A stretch of 64,000 bases of DNA. Origin: an uncultured Acetatifactor sp. (GTDB lineage Bacteria > Bacillota > Clostridia > Lachnospirales > Lachnospiraceae). The position numbers and the translations under genes were made by a program. Positions 61,672-64,000 of the stretch are shown piece after piece. The notes beneath the pieces were generated by a model. That model did not search any database and was not told where the DNA came from. It saw only the letters and a program-made list of their open reading frames with translations. The stretch spans positions 60,967-124,966 of the forward strand of contig CAJTZD010000004.1 of the NCBI GenBank assembly GCA_910584235.1, in the 5' to 3' direction. The first letter of the stretch is position 1; the number at the start of each line of letters is the position of its first letter.

Positions 61672-62574
61672 TCAGCATGGCGGCACGGTACCCAGGTATT
61701 CCTCCACGAATTTCCTGGCAAATTCCTCCGTGTGGAATTTGATGTCTGCCCGGTGGTTTTTGTACAGCTTCATGGACCGGACTTTCACGCAGCCGGTAAA
61801 TTCGGTGGAGCTGTCGTCTGGGGCGCCTTTCTGGATAACCTGCTCCAGGCTGTAAGGGATGGGGGAGAAGCCTCCCACCTCGAAATGGACGATTCCATTT
61901 AAGATGTCTATGGTCTGCTGATAAATTTCCCAAGAGCTATGGCCATGGTAGTAATTCAAGCAACAGGCATAGTCAAGCTGTAGAATACTTTTTTTCAGAG
62001 TGAATCTTGCCTTGCCATTAGTGCTGCTCCAGGCGGCCCGGCGGCACTTCTCTTTCAGGTCAAAGACGGCTGCCTCCGCCAGTTCCCGGCCGCTGGTCTG
62101 AAGAAAGAGCTGTTCCAGGACTTCTGTGTAATGGAGCGCGAGGCTGTCCAGGGCAGCAGTATATTCTTCTGCCTGCTGTTTGAAGTCCTGCGCAGAGCGG
62201 TAGGAAGGCTCATGGGGGAGAAGGTTCTCCTTTATGCCCTCGGCACGGATGGTCAGGTGGTAGGCGCTGTTGAAATAATCAATAAGCTTACTGATGAAGA
62301 CAGGATGGAGGGAGCGGCGCTGCTCCCTGATGTTTTCCTTGGAGAGATACAGCTTATTGCGCGCAGTGAGATAGGACTCGGAAGAGGCATCAACGGGAGC
62401 CAGCGCTTCCTGCTGCTGGCGCTGCATGTCCTCCCAGAAGAATTCCAGCTCCTGCAGGGCTTCCCTGGCGGCGTCATAGGCGGCCTGGTGTGCCTGGCAG
62501 AAGGTGCGGTCGGCTTCCGAGATGTGGGTGTCCGGCCTGATCTCTATGGATGCGAATTTTGTGAGCAGGTCCAT
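61672..62574 (-). CDS. Conserved hypothetical protein
   Basis: A 300-residue helical protein (FCQAHQAAYDAAREALQELE, RRSLHPVFISKLIDYFNSAY, LDYACCLNYYHGHSSWEIYQ, IDILNGIVHFEVGGFSPIPY, EFARKFVEEYLGTVPP). No motif is recognised. The ATG at 62574 follows AAAGGAGG at ideal spacing; another in-frame ATG at 62595 overlaps the stop of the upstream DUF5688 gene (ATGA) and could be used by coupling. The 226 bp downstream (61446-61671) shows no gene. Confidence 0.5.
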   Translation of the reverse strand: MDLLTKFASIEIRPDTHISEADRTFCQAHQAAYDAAREALQELEFFWEDMQRQQQEALAPVDASSESYLTARNKLYLSKENIREQRRSLHPVFISKLIDYFNSAYHLTIRAEGIKENLLPHEPSYRSAQDFKQQAEEYTAALDSLALHYTEVLEQLFLQTSGRELAEAAVFDLKEKCRRAAWSSTNGKARFTLKKSILQLDYACCLNYYHGHSSWEIYQQTIDILNGIVHFEVGGFSPIPYSLEQVIQKGAPDDSSTEFTGCVKVRSMKLYKNHRADIKFHTEEFARKFVEEYLGTVPPC

Positions 62575-62591
62575 TTGGCCTCCTTTCTGAT

Positions 62592-63452
62592 TCATGCAAT
62601 CACAATCTCCCCGGTATCCCTTTTGTAGAGATAGATGCTGTTGGAAAGGAATTCGGAGACATCGGTGAAATGTTCATTTGTATTGCATACAGTATTCCTG
62701 TAGGATTCCGGATTTTCGCCCTCTGTCAGGGGAACCAGCACCATCTTGTGGATGGAGTCCGGCAGGAGCAGGATGTCGCACCCCATGAGCAGGGAGAAGC
62801 CTTTCAGCGTATCCTTATAGCGGATGGCAGCAGCCCCGTATGTACGGTACGAATTGGTCAGCACGTACATCTGGGAGGGATGCCCGGGGAACGGGTTTCC
62901 TGGGAAAAGGTCCGGCATGTAGGAGACCTGCAGGGGGTAGAGCTGCGGGGTGTTTGCTTCCGCAATGGGGAACAGTTCCTCCGCCGTGATGCCCCACATG
63001 TCAAGATGGCTGTTGAAGACGGTGATGGTTCCCGGGGCGTTCTCAAGGCCGGATTTCATGCCGAACACGACTGCGAGGTCCAGGTACCTGAAATGGGGTA
63101 TCTGGGACAGGAGTTCCCGGTTGGCATCATAATTGATGAGAAAATAGAATATTGTCTCCCTGGCCTGGTCAAAATGTCTGACCCATTCCATATCCACAGG
63201 CTTCTTCGGCCTGTCCCTGTGGTATATGTCGATGATGATGTTCAGTACGGCATTCATGCTTTTGCCGTTCTGGAAATCCTCGAACAGCTTCTCCAGATGG
63301 ATGACAGGGCTGAGGCTGTTTTCGGATTCCGCGATTACGATTCCGTAACGGCGGATGTTGTTGAGCTTCAGCGTCTCTTTGAGCTGGACTTCCCTGTTCA
63401 AGGAAACGGCCAGGGCAGACTGGATTTTTTCTGTGAATTCTTTGATATTCAT
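62592..63452 (-). CDS. DUF5688-like protein, copy 3
   Basis: A 286-residue member of the DUF5688 family: LNNIRRYGIVIAESENSLSP, PVIHLEKLFEDFQNGKSMNA, IPHFRYLDLAVVFGMK, HLDMWGITAEELFPIAEANT, VLTNSYRTYGAAAIRYKDTL, DILLLPDSIHKMVLVP. Closer to copy 1 than copy 2 is. The ATG at 63452 has GGAGGGAC upstream; a longer frame to 63506 would run through the terminator hairpin and is rejected. Unknown function. Confidence 0.75.
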   Translation of the reverse strand: MNIKEFTEKIQSALAVSLNREVQLKETLKLNNIRRYGIVIAESENSLSPVIHLEKLFEDFQNGKSMNAVLNIIIDIYHRDRPKKPVDMEWVRHFDQARETIFYFLINYDANRELLSQIPHFRYLDLAVVFGMKSGLENAPGTITVFNSHLDMWGITAEELFPIAEANTPQLYPLQVSYMPDLFPGNPFPGHPSQMYVLTNSYRTYGAAAIRYKDTLKGFSLLMGCDILLLPDSIHKMVLVPLTEGENPESYRNTVCNTNEHFTDVSEFLSNSIYLYKRDTGEIVIA

Positions 63453-63465
63453 GTGTCCCTCCTGA

Positions 63466-63498
63466 AAAAGGCAGGACGGGCTGTCTGCCTGTCCTGCC
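63466..63498 (-). terminator. Hairpin with T5 inside the minus-strand operon
   Basis: GGCAGGAC and GTCCTGCC (63470-63477, 63491-63498) pair perfectly across 13 nt; on the minus strand five T follow. It lies between the 84-residue gene and the DUF5688 gene and may attenuate or end the first transcript. Confidence 0.65.
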
Positions 63499-63660
63499 GG
63501 AAACAAGTGCGGCTTTACCGCTGTCGATTGGTTACATGGTAAGGCTGTTGTGGAAGCCTTGATAAAAAAGCTGTGGTATGCCGTTAAGTGCTGTCATAAG
63601 CTGCCGCAGGAAGATTGGATATGCTACCATGGGCTGCCGCAAGGCACTACGCAGGCATTA

Positions 63661-63915
63661 TCAGGCACATGCCGCCGGTTCCAAAGGGAACTGGCGGATG
63701 ATTGCTGCCGGGTAGGGGGACAGAAAAAGGTGGTAATGGGTATTCTCTGTCTCGAAGTGGATGTGGTCAGATGAGATTTCATGGATTTCCTTTACCATTG
63801 AGGTGCGGTAGATGTAGCCATTGGCCTTGAACACGGCGCACTGTCCGGTGACAAGGGGGCAGAGGAGATTACCGCAGAGATCGAGTGACTTTTTGTTTTC
63901 TTTCTGTGATTTCAT
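63661..63915 (-). CDS. Small hypothetical protein
   Basis: An 84-residue protein (MKSQKENKKSLDLCGNLLCP, VFKANGYIYRTSMVKEIHEI, THYHLFLSPYPAAIIRQFPL), beta-rich by look, no recognised family. AAAGGAG stands about 11 bp before the ATG. It is the first gene seen of the minus-strand group; the hairpin at 63466 separates it from the next. It could be a small regulatory or structural protein. Confidence 0.45.
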   Translation of the reverse strand: MKSQKENKKSLDLCGNLLCPLVTGQCAVFKANGYIYRTSMVKEIHEISSDHIHFETENTHYHLFLSPYPAAIIRQFPLEPAACA

Positions 63916-63971
63916 TTTGTTGATGCTCCTTTCTTTGGGTGGGATTATTTAGGCGATTGCGAAACGCCAGA

Positions 63972-63998
63972 ATCCCGCATAAATACGGGATATTTTTT
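63972..63998 (+). terminator. Hairpin with T6 at the right edge
   Basis: ATCCCG (63972-63977) pairs with CGGGAT (63986-63991), followed by six T at 63993-63998 on the plus strand. No plus-strand gene ends nearby, so its purpose is unclear. Confidence 0.5.
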
Positions 63999-64000
63999 GT

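Noticed and set aside
63550..63774. 74-codon plus-strand frame near the right edge
   Set aside because: Overlaps the better supported minus-strand gene at 63661 and has no ribosome-binding site.

Overview
The window joins a short piece of Clostridia chromosome (end of rpsB, all of tsf, a terminator) to about 62 kb of one large conjugative element whose right end is not reached. The gene families point to a Lachnospiraceae host: a PrgI-VirB4 fusion, a VirD4 ATPase with a GSMKT P-loop, PcfK/PcfJ-like proteins, and proteins resembling DUF5688, DUF5697, DUF6100, DUF6017 and DUF6075. The core has fairly high GC, and several AT-rich islands look like later arrivals. I see no rRNA, tRNA, CRISPR array, IS transposase, integrase or relaxase. 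Family names are from memory of conserved motifs and were not checked by search.

Layout. (1) 1-1.5 kb: rpsB and tsf. (2) 1.5-7 kb, maintenance: a cluster of TTGAGTA inverted repeats, two small genes, parA, parB, a replication-initiator-like gene with eight in-frame 45-bp repeats, two identical 25-bp palindromes 140 bp apart, an ArpU/sigma-like regulator and a small membrane protein. (3) 7-9.8 kb, AT-rich cargo: an FRG-domain protein and a protein with a possible PD-(D/E)XK site, a candidate two-gene defence module. (4) 10-25.4 kb, transfer: pilin-like protein, VirB6-like protein, Gly-rich secreted protein, C39-like peptidase, PrgI-VirB4, two small conserved genes, a winged-helix protein, VirD4 (apparently starting at AUA) and an acidic S1-domain protein.

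(5) 25.5-33.5 kb: a RelE/ParE toxin-antitoxin pair, two ~140-nt structured RNA genes with matching promoters, two very similar Cys-rich 406-residue proteins on either side of an Rpn-type nuclease, strong hairpins, and a YqaJ-type exonuclease. (6) 33.5-46.9 kb, DNA processing: RecD2-like helicase, a repeat-rich protein, a DUF5688 protein, zinc-ribbon protein, CHC2 primase, PcfK/AcrIIA9-like and PcfJ-like proteins. (7) 47.1-51.6 kb: one AT-rich 1514-residue gene with a nuclease-like N-terminus, a STAND/NACHT-type P-loop ATPase and a long C-terminus, most like an Avs-type antiviral protein. (8) 51.9-54.4 kb: flavodoxin, HdeD-like membrane protein, flavodoxin-ferredoxin fusion and XRE regulator. 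(9) 54.9-63.9 kb, minus-strand operon: two more DUF5688-like proteins, a methyltransferase-helicase fusion, a DUF6809-like protein and unknowns.

Together: ParA/ParB and the initiator would keep the element, the VirB/VirD4 genes would transfer it, primase/RecD/YqaJ would process DNA on entry, and the PcfK/AcrIIA9-like, methyltransferase-helicase, Avs-like, FRG and toxin-antitoxin genes would handle conflict with the host, phages and rival elements. Most worth a second look: the paired structured RNAs, the FRG module, the Avs-like protein, and the repeats inside the initiator gene.
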